A DNA stretch of 64,000 nt, taken from Haliscomenobacteraceae bacterium. GTDB lineage: Bacteria > Bacteroidota > Bacteroidia > Chitinophagales > Saprospiraceae. Of the stretch, positions 16,972 to 25,847 are shown one piece after another. The notes under the pieces are model-generated. The model had not been told where the DNA came from. It was given only the letters and a program-made list of their open reading frames with translations, and made no database searches. The position numbers and the translations under genes were made by a program. Every line of letters starts with the position of its first letter. Position 1 is the stretch's first letter. Location: positions 1 through 64,000 of the forward strand of contig CANMVX010000013.1 in the NCBI GenBank assembly GCA_947501115.1, in the 5' to 3' direction.

Positions 16972-18549
16972 TTATTTAATTTGAAATACCAAAGAGTTTA
17001 TTTTTCTTCCTGCAACATCACCTGGACAACGAGCTCTCACATTGTTGAAATAATAAGCATCACCAGGTTTTGCTAAGTTCAACAATCTTTTAGATTCTGC
17101 GGTAAAAGTTCCACTACCATTAATCACTACGATAGGATCCTCTCTTTTTGGTGCATAAACCAATTCAAATCCGGCAATATCGCACCGTGCGTCGAAATCA
17201 AAGCCTGATAATTCTGCAATGACACCCAATTGCGCTTTCATAACGCCATTGCCTAAATCACCGCCCGTTGAACCTCCAAGTTTGGCCACTGGATCAGGAA
17301 TAGGTTTAATTCTGAAATCAAAAGTGGTAGGATTTAATCCACCACCAGAAATCGTGAGCTTTGCAACGCCGCCACCTCCTGTAACTTTAGCGATATATTT
17401 ACCTGCACCATTGGGCGTTAAGGTAGCATTTGATGCAGAAACACGTAAATCGTTACTTGATACACCCGCTGCGACCACAGAGAGAGGATTTTCAACACCT
17501 GTATAAAAGACATTCATTTTATCGGCAGTAACAGTTACGGAACGACGGCCTACCTCGTACTCAAATTCTTTAGAGTAGGTTTCTTGTTCCCCTGTGGTTG
17601 GATTTTTTAAACTTACATCTACTTTGTACCTTTTCAGACCTGTTCCTGAGGTGGTAGAAGTAAATTTACCAATACCGTCAGTGACACTAAGAGGTGAACC
17701 ATTTACCCTGATAGACATGTTCTCAGTGATAGATTTAGAGGTTGCACCAACAGATATTTCAGCATTATAGGTTTCACCTTCAATAACATAGCTTTTTACT
17801 GCTGAAGATATTGGGATAAAATTATCTACTTTAAAAGAAGTTAAACCTACCTGGTTAACAAGGAAATTGATTACTGCACTTTCAGAACTCTTCATATCAT
17901 TTTGCATCTGCGTTAGCAGAGGAAATACAGCAGCCAATGGCATTTGTTTGAAGGTAAATTCAGACCAGGATTTGGCTATCTTATCTTTTTTCCAACTTTC
18001 AGAAATATTTAACGAAATAGATTTTGACAATTCCTCAATACTTGTTTCGTTTATCTGAGTGCCAGGTAATCCGGATAGCGTTTTAATTCTGGATAAAATT
18101 TTATCACGATCCGCTAAGATTCTTTTTTCTAGTTCATCACCTCTTTTTTGATCTACCAAAATACGTGTGGTTATATCTTTATTTTTATAACCTTTAGGAT
18201 AATTGGCATGATCGCGATCATCGGCTGGGTAATACCCCTCTGTAGCGTCAACCATCTCAGTTCTAACAGATTCAACATAAGCATTAAACTCTTTAGAAAT
18301 TTGAGCAACATCCTTAGCTACATCTAATAGAGGTTGGTATTTTTCTCTGTCTTGTTCAACATTTTTTTCTAGGGCGGTCATAGTAATAACGTGTGAATCA
18401 TCAAAAATGCTATTACTATTTTTTATACCATCATTTATGACAAAAAATGCGTTAATAATCTTAGCAGAAACGTTTAATGCCAACATAGCCGTTAAGACCA
18501 GGTACATTAAGTTAATCATTAACTGCCGCGGTTCCTTTGGAATGGACAT
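16972..18549 (-). CDS. gldM: Gliding motility / type IX secretion motor protein GldM (PorM)
   Basis: 525 residues, normal length. A short cytoplasmic N-terminus KEPRQLMINLMYLVLTAMLA leads into a single membrane helix (about 11-30). A long periplasmic part follows: helical to about residue 225, then a series of Ig-like beta domains. The beginning MS.PKEPRQLMINLMYLVLTA is diagnostic. GldM is the rotary/transmission component that with GldL uses the proton gradient to power T9SS export and gliding. Confidence 0.96.
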   Translation of the reverse strand: MSIPKEPRQLMINLMYLVLTAMLALNVSAKIINAFFVINDGIKNSNSIFDDSHVITMTALEKNVEQDREKYQPLLDVAKDVAQISKEFNAYVESVRTEMVDATEGYYPADDRDHANYPKGYKNKDITTRILVDQKRGDELEKRILADRDKILSRIKTLSGLPGTQINETSIEELSKSISLNISESWKKDKIAKSWSEFTFKQMPLAAVFPLLTQMQNDMKSSESAVINFLVNQVGLTSFKVDNFIPISSAVKSYVIEGETYNAEISVGATSKSITENMSIRVNGSPLSVTDGIGKFTSTTSGTGLKRYKVDVSLKNPTTGEQETYSKEFEYEVGRRSVTVTADKMNVFYTGVENPLSVVAAGVSSNDLRVSASNATLTPNGAGKYIAKVTGGGGVAKLTISGGGLNPTTFDFRIKPIPDPVAKLGGSTGGDLGNGVMKAQLGVIAELSGFDFDARCDIAGFELVYAPKREDPIVVINGSGTFTAESKRLLNLAKPGDAYYFNNVRARCPGDVAGRKINSLVFQIK

Positions 18550-18592
18550 ACTATTCTATTTTCTAAATAAATAAAAAAATTCAGTTCTAATT

Positions 18593-19207
18593 TTAACCGT
18601 TCTGACGAACATTTGCCATAGCTGACAACATATTGCCGTACACTTGATTTAGAGAAGTGAAAGTGCGATTTAAATCGCCTAAATTTTTATTTAATTCAGC
18701 TAATTTAGTTTTATATGCTTTTGCTTCTTCCGTGGAATCCTGGAGATCCATCATAGCATCATTTATTTTAGAATAGAAGTTTGTCATAGAACGAAGTTGC
18801 TCCTTCGTACCAGAGAAATCTACTTCCTGAAGTGCTTTCAATGAAGACAGACTTCCTGAAATAACCTGTAATTCGCCAATCATAGAACCCAGGTACTTTT
18901 CAACCATTTCTTTAGGTACCGGATTTTGTTGTGCAACTTGACCTCCCTGAGAGATAGGGTTTACTGCACCAGAATAATCATCTAAACCTGGATATAATTT
19001 TTCCCAATAATAATCCTTATCTGGTCCTATTACGCCCAGAAAGAAAAATAAGCCTGCCTCTGTTAACATACCAACAATCAACAATTCGTCAGCATAAGCC
19101 CAAGACATTATTTTGAACAAAGCACCAATTAAAACAACAGATGCACCAACACCTATAAGAAGGTTTTTGAGATATTTAAAACCTTTACTTTTCAATACAT
19201 TACTCAT
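18593..19207 (-). CDS. gldL: Gliding motility / type IX secretion motor protein GldL (PorL)
   Basis: 204 residues. Two N-terminal membrane helices (about 14-34 and 40-60) with KIMSWAYADELLIVGMLTEAGLFFFLG; the Glu in the second helix is in the position of the proton-path residue of GldL. The rest is a cytoplasmic coiled-coil region (about 100-200) rich in Leu, Ser and Asn. Stator-like partner of GldM, 43 bp upstream of it. Confidence 0.95.
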   Translation of the reverse strand: MSNVLKSKGFKYLKNLLIGVGASVVLIGALFKIMSWAYADELLIVGMLTEAGLFFFLGVIGPDKDYYWEKLYPGLDDYSGAVNPISQGGQVAQQNPVPKEMVEKYLGSMIGELQVISGSLSSLKALQEVDFSGTKEQLRSMTNFYSKINDAMMDLQDSTEEAKAYKTKLAELNKNLGDLNRTFTSLNQVYGNMLSAMANVRQNG

Positions 19208-19257
19208 TTGAGAAAACTTTAAACAGGTTAATGATATATTTTTATAAAATATAATGA

Positions 19258-20508
19258 CTAGAAGTCATTAATGGATCTTCCTAAGAAGGTTAATACGTTT
19301 CTAAATCCAATGTAAGATTTAGTGGTATCTTGAAATTCGTAAGTTCTGGAACTATTCTGCAAAAAGAAGTGGGAATCTTTCCAAGAGCCTCCTCTAATTA
19401 CTTTCCTTTTATTGCTTGGGTCTTCCTTATCTTCAGCATCATAACGATAATCCGGATTTAAATCACTTACTCTGCTAAGAATATTTTCAGAGTATGCGGT
19501 TAAGGTCCATTCCGCTACATTACCTGCCATATTGTACAATCCATAATCATTTGGAAAATAAGCGTCCGCTTTTACGGTGTACATACCGCCGTCTTCAGGG
19601 TAATTACCACGGCCGGGTTTGAAATTTGCAATTAAACAACCTTTGGCATTTCTTATGTAAGGACCACCCCAGGGATACATAGCTTGTTCATGACCGCCTC
19701 TGGCTGCATATTCCCATTCAAACTCAGAAGGTAAGCGAAAATCTTCAGTATTTACCTGATCTTCCCCAAGACTTTTGTTATACAATACAGTTCTCCAATT
19801 AGAGAAAGCATTAACCATATTCCAGTCAACACCGACTACAGGATAGTCATCATAATTTGGGTGATCAAAATAATTTCGCGTCATTGGTTCATTATAAGAA
19901 TAAGCGAAATCACGAACCCAAACAAATTTGTCAGGGTGAACTTTTACCGTTTTCTTTTTAATAAATTTATTTCTGGCACTTTGACCTTTGTCATGAGCAG
20001 CAGCTTGCCAATCATACCATTCGTAAGTATATTTTAACAAGTCTATATTTAATTCCTTTTTACCGGCCAACTTGTTGTTGCCCTGGTAATACATATCCTG
20101 GAGCTCTTCAGCTTCCCAGTCAATCTCCATGTCCCAATCAATTTCAGGATCTTGTTCTTCGACAGCATCAGGATCTGCCTCTAGAAAATGCTCCAGTTTT
20201 TCATGGGCCATTTTATCCTTTACCCAATACACAAATTGTCTGTATTCATTATTGGTAATTTCAGTATCATCCATGAAAAAACCCTGAATTGAAATTTGTT
20301 TTGGACGTTGAACAAAGGTTGCACTGATATCCTGGTCACTCGGACCGATTAAAAGTGTTCCGGATGGCACGTAAACCATTCCATAAGGCTGAATTCCTTT
20401 CCAAACGGGGCGGTCTTGCACACCTACTAATTCTCCTGTATCGCTTTTTCCGCAACCTACTATGGCGGCAAGCATCAAAAAGAAAATTCCTTTTTGCATT
20501 TGTTTCAT
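19258..20508 (-). CDS. gldK: Gliding motility / type IX secretion lipoprotein GldK (PorK)
   Basis: 416 residues. Lipobox AAIVGC gives a lipidated Cys near residue 19. The body is a formylglycine-generating-enzyme-like (FGE-sulfatase) fold: PSGTLLIGPSDQD, FFMDDTEITNNEYRQFV, YPVVGVDWNMVNAFSNWR, LPSEFEWEYAARGG, GNVAEWT and RGGSWKD. In GldK/PorK this fold serves as a structural ring subunit and not as an enzyme. First gene of the gldKLMN run, with its own likely promoter at 20561-20590. Confidence 0.95.
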   Translation of the reverse strand: MKQMQKGIFFLMLAAIVGCGKSDTGELVGVQDRPVWKGIQPYGMVYVPSGTLLIGPSDQDISATFVQRPKQISIQGFFMDDTEITNNEYRQFVYWVKDKMAHEKLEHFLEADPDAVEEQDPEIDWDMEIDWEAEELQDMYYQGNNKLAGKKELNIDLLKYTYEWYDWQAAAHDKGQSARNKFIKKKTVKVHPDKFVWVRDFAYSYNEPMTRNYFDHPNYDDYPVVGVDWNMVNAFSNWRTVLYNKSLGEDQVNTEDFRLPSEFEWEYAARGGHEQAMYPWGGPYIRNAKGCLIANFKPGRGNYPEDGGMYTVKADAYFPNDYGLYNMAGNVAEWTLTAYSENILSRVSDLNPDYRYDAEDKEDPSNKRKVIRGGSWKDSHFFLQNSSRTYEFQDTTKSYIGFRNVLTFLGRSINDF

Positions 20509-20560
20509 GTTTATACTTCGGTTTTCCTACAAAATTTGCTTCTTAAAAAAAGAAGTGGGG

Positions 20561-20590
20561 CAAAGATAGATTGTTTCGGCGTACTACAAA
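20561..20590 (-). promoter_or_regulatory. Promoter for gldKLMN
   Basis: On the minus strand TTTG (20590-20587), an 18-bp spacer and TATCTTTG (20568-20561) match the Bacteroidota consensus. Predicted start near 20554 gives a leader of about 45 nt before the gldK ATG (20508). Confidence 0.6.
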
Positions 20591-20686
20591 AACAACTTAT
20601 TTATTTTAGCACAATTTATTATATGCAACCCAAATTCTTTATACAAACGACGTCTTAACATTCTTATTATAATAAATCGATGTAAA

Positions 20687-21673
20687 TTATAAATTTCTTG
20701 GATTGTAAATAATTGGCGGCAAAATTCCCTTACCTAATTTTTGGTTTATGGTATATCGCATCATTACTTCATGACTTCCCGTGGTTGCTGTCCTTATAGT
20801 TGACAGGGGAATAGTGTAAGTGTAAAAGAATGAAATATTTTCAGCTATTTGAATACCTGCCATCGTCATAAGTCCATCCAGCGTATTGGGGCTAAATCCT
20901 CTTAAACCAGTTCCTAAGGTGAATTTTTCCCTGATATTTCCCAGTACATAGCTATCAAGCTGCAAATTTCCCATCACATATCTCATGATAATACCAGGTT
21001 GTACAATTACTTGCGTGGTTAGTGGGATAAAAGCTTTCGAGGAAAAGGTGTAATGCGGCTGTAACGTTATACCAAAATCACCTTGATTGAGAGATATTGG
21101 TAATAAATTTGATACAGAAAAACCTGCTTCAAAAAAATTTGTTTTTAAATACACTCCTCCCTCATAACTGATGCCGCTCAATGCGATTTCTCCATTGGGT
21201 AAAAGATTATCCTGATGATTTATACTGGTCGAACTATAATTTCCATCTGGCGTTCGCAAAATGCCCCCATTTAAGCTATATCTTTGGTTACCAATACCAA
21301 GTCCTATCGATAGGGTACTATTTTTACTTAAATTCCTTGAGTAACTCCAGTTTAGTCCAAGGGATACTTGCCGGCTTGCCCCAAATTGGTCTTCCTGAAT
21401 TTTTATACCTATACCGCTCCCCAGGGCTGGGATGGGTGCATCTACTAAGAAATATCGGGAGGAAGGATTACCAGGTATTTTTATCCATTGATCTCGGAAG
21501 CTTCCCTGGATCGTTATTTTATCGTCTAAACCAGTATAAGCTGGGTTGTATTGAAAAGGGCTGAAAATTACTAAAGAATACGGGTCTATTTGCTGGCTTA
21601 CACTTTTGTAGGTCATCAAAATGCAGGTAATAAATATAATATTCTTGAGGTTCATCCTTAAAATTTTCTTCAA
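20687..21673 (-). CDS. Type IX secretion outer-membrane protein, PorP/SprF family
   Basis: 328 residues. A signal peptide (about 1-26) is followed by QQIDPYSLVIFSPFQYNPAYTGLDD; the phrase NPAYTG is the hallmark of PorP/SprF proteins. The rest is beta-barrel-like with alternating strands and a short C-terminal strand. Members link T9SS machinery or adhesins to the outer membrane. It lies just upstream of gldKLMN on the same strand (178-bp gap), as porP does in the porPKLMN order known from Porphyromonas. Whether it is the true PorP or an SprF-type paralog cannot be told from one gene. Confidence 0.9.
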   Translation of the reverse strand: MKKILRMNLKNIIFITCILMTYKSVSQQIDPYSLVIFSPFQYNPAYTGLDDKITIQGSFRDQWIKIPGNPSSRYFLVDAPIPALGSGIGIKIQEDQFGASRQVSLGLNWSYSRNLSKNSTLSIGLGIGNQRYSLNGGILRTPDGNYSSTSINHQDNLLPNGEIALSGISYEGGVYLKTNFFEAGFSVSNLLPISLNQGDFGITLQPHYTFSSKAFIPLTTQVIVQPGIIMRYVMGNLQLDSYVLGNIREKFTLGTGLRGFSPNTLDGLMTMAGIQIAENISFFYTYTIPLSTIRTATTGSHEVMMRYTINQKLGKGILPPIIYNPRNL

Positions 21674-21790
21674 AATACAAAAGTTTACTTCTTCATGTAT
21701 GTGTAAATGTTTTTTTACCTAAAATGGTTTTTGTTTTAAGCGGTTAATTAATAATGATATGTCAGAGTTTATTTCTGAAAAAAAATTTCA

Positions 21791-23005
21791 TCAAAAGGGT
21801 GGGATGCCTGCTTTAAATAAAACGGCGGTTTCCCCCTCCTTTTGTTGCAAATCTAATTGAGTATTGTGTGGAACGAAAAGGGCTTCTCCAGAAGTTATGG
21901 AAAAGGTATCCTCTGCCTTAAGACAAATGCTGCCATGGAGACATAATATTATGGATGGACCAGGCGATGGAGCTATGCATAATTCATCACCTTTCTCCAA
22001 CGCATATTCCTTAAGCTCAAAATCGGAAGAGGGAATTATAAATCTTTTTTCCTTTTGATCAATAATTACAGGTTTTAGAATGTTTGGCAAGGTTGGATGG
22101 AAGTCTAAATGATCAAGAAGCAGTGGAATATCCATGTATTTGTCAGTTAATCCTCCTCTGAATACATTATCAGAATTGACCATTAATTCGATATTAGAAC
22201 CTTCCAGATATGCATGAAGAAGTCCTGAATCCTGAAAAATAGCCTCTCCGGGTTGAAGATGAACGATATTCATTACATAAATCGAAAAAATACCTCTATC
22301 CAGATGTCCGTCCTCACGCGTAAAATCGTGAAAGGCCTTTTTTGCCCAAAAATCAGGAGAATTTTTATTCAGTGATGCGTCGTGTGTATCAAGTAGCGAT
22401 TTTCGTAAAGGAGCCAGTATATTATCTATCTCGTTTTGAGGCAATTCCATCCATTTTTGATAGCCTTTTTTAATACCTTCTGTTTTAAAAGTGGATGAAA
22501 ATTCCTTTAATGAAGGTATTTCGTCTAATCGTTCAGCTGCTTTTTCGGCAGGTAAAAATCCATGTAATAGCCAAAACGGTGACAGGGCGACCATCATTTC
22601 AGGTTTTGGGTTCTGATCTTTAAAAACCCTGTTGGGCGCATTTAATGGGATTTGTCTATTGTTCTCATCTAGAAAACCCTTAATGGCGGCTTCTTTTGAT
22701 GGATGGGCCTGAATAGACAGCATTTTGCGAACATCCAAAATCTTCAGTAAAAAGGGCAGGCGCCCCCCATCTTTTATATATGTTTTTTCGCCCAGTAGAG
22801 AGGACGGATCTAAATCAATGAATTGCCTGAGATTCTCTGTTTTTTGATCGCTATGAATGAGAGGAGAGGTTCCACCAGAGTGATCCCCAAACCAAAGTTC
22901 TGCGAAGGGCTTCCTTTCCTTATTGTCTAATGACAATAATTCAGGAAGAAAATGATACCCACCCCAGGCATAATGTTGAACAAAACCTTTTATCTGTTTT
23001 ATCAT
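21791..23005 (-). CDS. manA: Mannose-6-phosphate isomerase, class I
   Basis: Interconverts mannose 6-phosphate and fructose 6-phosphate, feeding GDP-mannose for glycans. Type I cupin enzyme; motifs are FAELWFGDHS, LLKILDVRKMLSIQAHPSK (metal-site His) and QDSGLLHAYLEGSNIE. I choose the ATG at 23003-23005 (MIKQIKGFVQHYAWGG, 404 residues). An ATG 81 bp further upstream would run across the ruvX start region and add 27 non-conserved residues. Divergent from ruvX. Confidence 0.94.
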   Translation of the reverse strand: MIKQIKGFVQHYAWGGYHFLPELLSLDNKERKPFAELWFGDHSGGTSPLIHSDQKTENLRQFIDLDPSSLLGEKTYIKDGGRLPFLLKILDVRKMLSIQAHPSKEAAIKGFLDENNRQIPLNAPNRVFKDQNPKPEMMVALSPFWLLHGFLPAEKAAERLDEIPSLKEFSSTFKTEGIKKGYQKWMELPQNEIDNILAPLRKSLLDTHDASLNKNSPDFWAKKAFHDFTREDGHLDRGIFSIYVMNIVHLQPGEAIFQDSGLLHAYLEGSNIELMVNSDNVFRGGLTDKYMDIPLLLDHLDFHPTLPNILKPVIIDQKEKRFIIPSSDFELKEYALEKGDELCIAPSPGPSIILCLHGSICLKAEDTFSITSGEALFVPHNTQLDLQQKEGETAVLFKAGIPPF

Positions 23006-23015
23006 GTTGATATTT

Positions 23016-23051
23016 TTTGCACTCAAAATTGCTATAAATTCGTTAAATTTG
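23016..23051 (+). promoter_or_regulatory. Likely ruvX promoter
   Basis: TAAATTTG at 23044-23051 fits the -7 consensus; TTTG at 23016-23019 is 24 bp upstream, slightly long. Its position just before the TTG codon at 23067 argues that translation begins there and not at the ATG at 23004. Confidence 0.45.
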
Positions 23052-23066
23052 CGAAAATTATTTGAA

Positions 23067-23519
23067 TTGGCTAGAATTATTGGCATTGATTATGGATCAA
23101 AAAGGGTCGGTATGGCAGTAACCGATCCATTACAGATTATTTCGTCGAGTCTGTGTACGTTGACCAACGAGGGTTTCTTAGCTTTTTTGTCTAATTATAT
23201 TTTATCTGAAGAAGTAGAAGCCATCGTTTTAGGCGAGCCATTTTACCCCGATGGCAATCCAGCACAAACGCATGGTGAAATTTTGCAAATAGGAAAAAAG
23301 ATACAACAGCTTTTTCCAACTATACCCGTTTTTCTTCAAGATGAAAGATTCAGTTCCGTAGAAGCGAAAGATACTATTCTGGCCAGCGGTATTGGTAAAA
23401 AGAAACGAAGGGAAAAGGGTATGGTTGACAGGGTAGCGGCAGCTATTATTTTAGATGCTTTCATGGAAAGGAAAAGAAATGTTTTTTCTAGTAATAAACC
23501 AACTCCTGCCTTTTTATAA
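23067..23519 (+). CDS. ruvX: Putative pre-16S rRNA nuclease / Holliday junction resolvase RuvX (YqgF)
   Basis: RNase H-like fold nuclease that trims the 5' end of 16S rRNA. IIGIDYGSKRVGMAVTDP carries the first catalytic Asp (D8), LGEP the middle acidic residue, and VDRVAAAIILDAF the last Asp. I choose a TTG start at 23067, giving MARIIGIDYG, the usual N-terminus for the family, and 150 residues. The alternative ATG at 23004 adds 21 residues overlapping the manA start and the promoter. Followed 23 bp later by def. Confidence 0.9.
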   Translation: MARIIGIDYGSKRVGMAVTDPLQIISSSLCTLTNEGFLAFLSNYILSEEVEAIVLGEPFYPDGNPAQTHGEILQIGKKIQQLFPTIPVFLQDERFSSVEAKDTILASGIGKKKRREKGMVDRVAAAIILDAFMERKRNVFSSNKPTPAFL

Positions 23520-23542
23520 AAATAAATTTATTCGTAACGACT

Positions 23543-24106
23543 ATGATTCTACCTGTATTTGCCTTTGGCCAACCGGTGCTGAACAAAAAAGCTGAACTTA
23601 TAACAAAGGATTACCCTGAACTCAAAGAAATTATTGAGAATATGTGGGAAACCATGTACGAAGCATCAGGTATTGGATTGGCTGCCCCCCAAATAGGTAA
23701 ACCGATTAGATTATTTATCGTGGATACCAAGCAGATGAAAGACAAAAAAAAGGAGGAAAGTCAAACGGCAATAAAAGCCGTTTTTATAAATCCGGTGATT
23801 ATCGAAGAGTTCGGAAATACCTGGTCTTATGAGGAAGGTTGTTTAAGCATACCAGACGTAAGAGGTGAGGTAGAAAGAAAGTCAGGGGTAAAAATCAGTT
23901 ATCTGGACGAAAATTTTGAACCTAAAGTTGGTGTTTTTGAGGGTATGGAAGCGCGCGTTATTCAGCATGAATACGACCATATTGAGGGTAAACTATTTGT
24001 GGAATATCTGTCGCCAGCCCGAAAAATAATTTTACGGGGAAAATTGGAGAATATTAAAAAGGGAAAAGTGAGTTGTGATTATAAAATGAGGTTTGTGGTT
24101 AAATAA
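23543..24106 (+). CDS. def: Peptide deformylase
   Basis: Removes the N-formyl group from new polypeptides. 187 residues. All three motifs are present: GIGLAAPQ (43-50), EGCLSIP with metal ligand C100, and QHEYDH with H142, E143 and H146. Normal length. Likely cotranscribed with ruvX (23-bp gap). Its stop is 5 bp from the stop of the convergent rnhA. Confidence 0.97.
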   Translation: MILPVFAFGQPVLNKKAELITKDYPELKEIIENMWETMYEASGIGLAAPQIGKPIRLFIVDTKQMKDKKKEESQTAIKAVFINPVIIEEFGNTWSYEEGCLSIPDVRGEVERKSGVKISYLDENFEPKVGVFEGMEARVIQHEYDHIEGKLFVEYLSPARKIILRGKLENIKKGKVSCDYKMRFVVK

Positions 24107-24111
24107 ACGCC

Positions 24112-24708
24112 TCATTTTCTTCCAAAATCAGCTGGAATTTCTCCCCAGCTTTCTGTTTCCCACTTAATAAGTGGGTTTTTCCAGGTGTTATTCTTCAGCC
24201 AATCTTCGGCTCTCCCAATGGTTTCAAATAACTCAAAAGTTTCTTTATTTCTGACTAAGGTTGTTTTACACGTTTTATTTTTAATCCACTTTAGTGCATT
24301 TACTGAATCGGAATAAATGGGTAGGTCGCTATTGTTTTTCTTTAAGAAAGCCAGCCCGTGAACTAAAGCCAGAAATTCTCCTATATTATTTGTGCCAAGA
24401 CTGTATTTTTTGTGAAAAAGGACTTCTTTAGTATGTGTATCAACGCCTTGATATTCCATAACTCCAGGATTTCCACTACAGGCAGCGTCAACCGAAATAC
24501 TTGGGGTAATGATGTCGGTTTTTTTGGAAATTACTTGCGGTTTTGATCCTTGCCCAGTCGAAAAAGCTCTTTCAGCTTCACTTAGAGAGGGGAAGCTTTT
24601 AAATGCGGCACCGTCGAATCCATCAACCATCTTTTTACAAATACTCCATTCTTTGTAGATACCAGGTTTCCTTCCTTTCCAGACGACATAATATTTCCCC
24701 TTTGCCAT
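24112..24708 (-). CDS. rnhA: Ribonuclease H with N-terminal hybrid-binding domain
   Basis: Degrades RNA in RNA:DNA hybrids. Start at ATG 24706-24708 gives MAKGKYYVVWKGRKPGIYK, the standard beginning of the RNase H1 hybrid-binding (viroplasmin) domain (about 1-50), and a total of 198 residues. The catalytic domain (about 70-195) shows Asp in ISVDAACSGNPG, Glu in IGEFLALVHGL and Asp in IYSDSVNALKW. An upstream in-frame ATG at 24885 would overlap the divergent TatD gene and is rejected. Confidence 0.93.
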   Translation of the reverse strand: MAKGKYYVVWKGRKPGIYKEWSICKKMVDGFDGAAFKSFPSLSEAERAFSTGQGSKPQVISKKTDIITPSISVDAACSGNPGVMEYQGVDTHTKEVLFHKKYSLGTNNIGEFLALVHGLAFLKKNNSDLPIYSDSVNALKWIKNKTCKTTLVRNKETFELFETIGRAEDWLKNNTWKNPLIKWETESWGEIPADFGRK

Positions 24709-24842
24709 AGATATTTTTTTACAAAGGGACAAAAAATTGAGGAAATAAGAAAGCTGGAATAATAAAATTAAAAGAATGGTTTTTTTGGCCGACATCTGAT
24801 GGTTTAAAAACGAAAAGTTTAATATTTGCAAAAAAAATAAAA

Positions 24843-25613
24843 ATGGAGTTAATTGACACCCACGCCCACCTATATGATAAGACATACGATGCTGATAGGG
24901 CTGAAATGTTACAAAGAGCGAAAGAAGCGGGCGTTACGCTCATATTGATTCCCAATGTAGATATTGAGACTATTCCTCTCATGTTACAACTCGAAAGGGA
25001 AAGCGAAGGGTACTGTAAACCGATGATGGGCATTCATCCCTGTTCAATTGATGCAACCTATATTGAAAAGTTGGACGTAGCGGGTAAATGGTTAGAAAAA
25101 CATACTTTTTATGGAATCGGCGAAATAGGCTTAGATTTTTTTTGGGACAAAACCTTTAAGAAGGAGCAGGAAGAAGCTTTTCTTGAGCAATGTAAATGGG
25201 CTAAAACTAAGAATTTGCCGGTTAGCATTCATTCAAGAAATGCCACAGATGAGGCCATCTATCTACTTGAAAAGGCTAATTTAGGTATTGACGGGGTTTT
25301 TCACTGTTTTTCAGGCAGTATAGAACAAGCTAAAAGAATAAGAGATTTAGGATTAAGTATGGGAATTGGGGGTGTTTCAACCTATAAGAATGTAAAAATT
25401 GGAGAGGTGATTGAAGAAATAGGATTAGATCATTTTGTATTTGAAACCGATGCTCCCTACTTATCGCCTGTTCCAAAGAGAGGAAAACGAAATGAATCAG
25501 CTTATTTGACCTTTATTTTAGAAAAAATATCAGATGACCTAAAAGTGAGTACTGTAGCCATAAGTGAGGCATTTTCGAATAATTCAAAACGCATTTTTAA
25601 TAATTGTTTTTGA
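24843..25613 (+). CDS. TatD family metal-dependent hydrolase (DNase)
   Basis: 256 residues, TIM-barrel amidohydrolase-type nuclease. Ligands are visible in DTHAHLYD (H.H), GEIGLDFFWD (Glu), VSIHSRNA (His), VFHCFSGS (His) and ETDAPYLSP (Asp). TatD/YcfH proteins are 3'-5' exonucleases or quality-control hydrolases. Upstream AATATTTG (24821-24828) is a one-mismatch -7 element. Divergent from rnhA. Confidence 0.95.
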   Translation: MELIDTHAHLYDKTYDADRAEMLQRAKEAGVTLILIPNVDIETIPLMLQLERESEGYCKPMMGIHPCSIDATYIEKLDVAGKWLEKHTFYGIGEIGLDFFWDKTFKKEQEEAFLEQCKWAKTKNLPVSIHSRNATDEAIYLLEKANLGIDGVFHCFSGSIEQAKRIRDLGLSMGIGGVSTYKNVKIGEVIEEIGLDHFVFETDAPYLSPVPKRGKRNESAYLTFILEKISDDLKVSTVAISEAFSNNSKRIFNNCF

Positions 25614-25640
25614 AAATCTGTTTTTTTTTTGCCTAATTAC

Positions 25641-25670
25641 TTGTTTTCAATTCATGTTTGATTATTTTTG
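25641..25670 (+). promoter_or_regulatory. Promoter of tRNA-Ser
   Basis: TTG at 25641-25643, a 19-bp spacer and TATTTTTG at 25663-25670. A start near 25677 would place a 30-nt leader before the tRNA. Because no clear promoter is seen between the tRNA and exbB, it may also feed the exbB operon. Confidence 0.6.
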
Positions 25671-25706
25671 TCACATGCGGAGACAATGTCTAGTATCTTG
25701 CTCTAG

Positions 25707-25793
25707 GGAGAGGTGCTCGAGTGGTTGAAGAGGCACGCCTGGAAAGCGTGTATACCTTTGCGGGTATCGAGGGTTCGAATCCCTCTCTCTCCG
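25707..25793 (+). tRNA. tRNA-Ser, anticodon GGA
   Basis: 87 nt, class II. Acceptor GGAGAGG pairs with TCTCTCC (last pair G-T), anticodon stem CACGC/GCGTG holds the loop CTGGAAA with anticodon GGA at 25741-25743, and a variable arm TATACC/GGGTAT is present. T arm GAGGG-TTCGAAT-CCCTC; discriminator G at 25793. CCA is not encoded. A T run follows directly. Confidence 0.97.
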
Positions 25794-25847
25794 CTTTTTT
25801 TTGTTAAATTTTATTTTGGAAAACAAACGTTAAAAACCTTATTGATT

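Noticed and set aside
19258..20508. GldK gene as a sulfatase-maturing FGE for the sulfatase at 63.7 kb
   Set aside because: The lipobox, gene order with gldLMN and overall sequence fit the structural T9SS ring protein; FGE catalytic function is not expected in this family.
23004..23066. ATG start for ruvX at 23004
   Set aside because: The extra 21 codons contain the likely -7 element and the manA start; the TTG at 23067 gives the standard family N-terminus.
24709..24885. Upstream start for rnhA
   Set aside because: The added 59 residues are hydrophobic, overlap the divergent TatD gene, and precede the canonical hybrid-binding domain start.
25713..25847. N-terminal extension of exbB
   Set aside because: The frame translates the tRNA-Ser gene; the ATG at 25848 begins a proper signal-type sequence.
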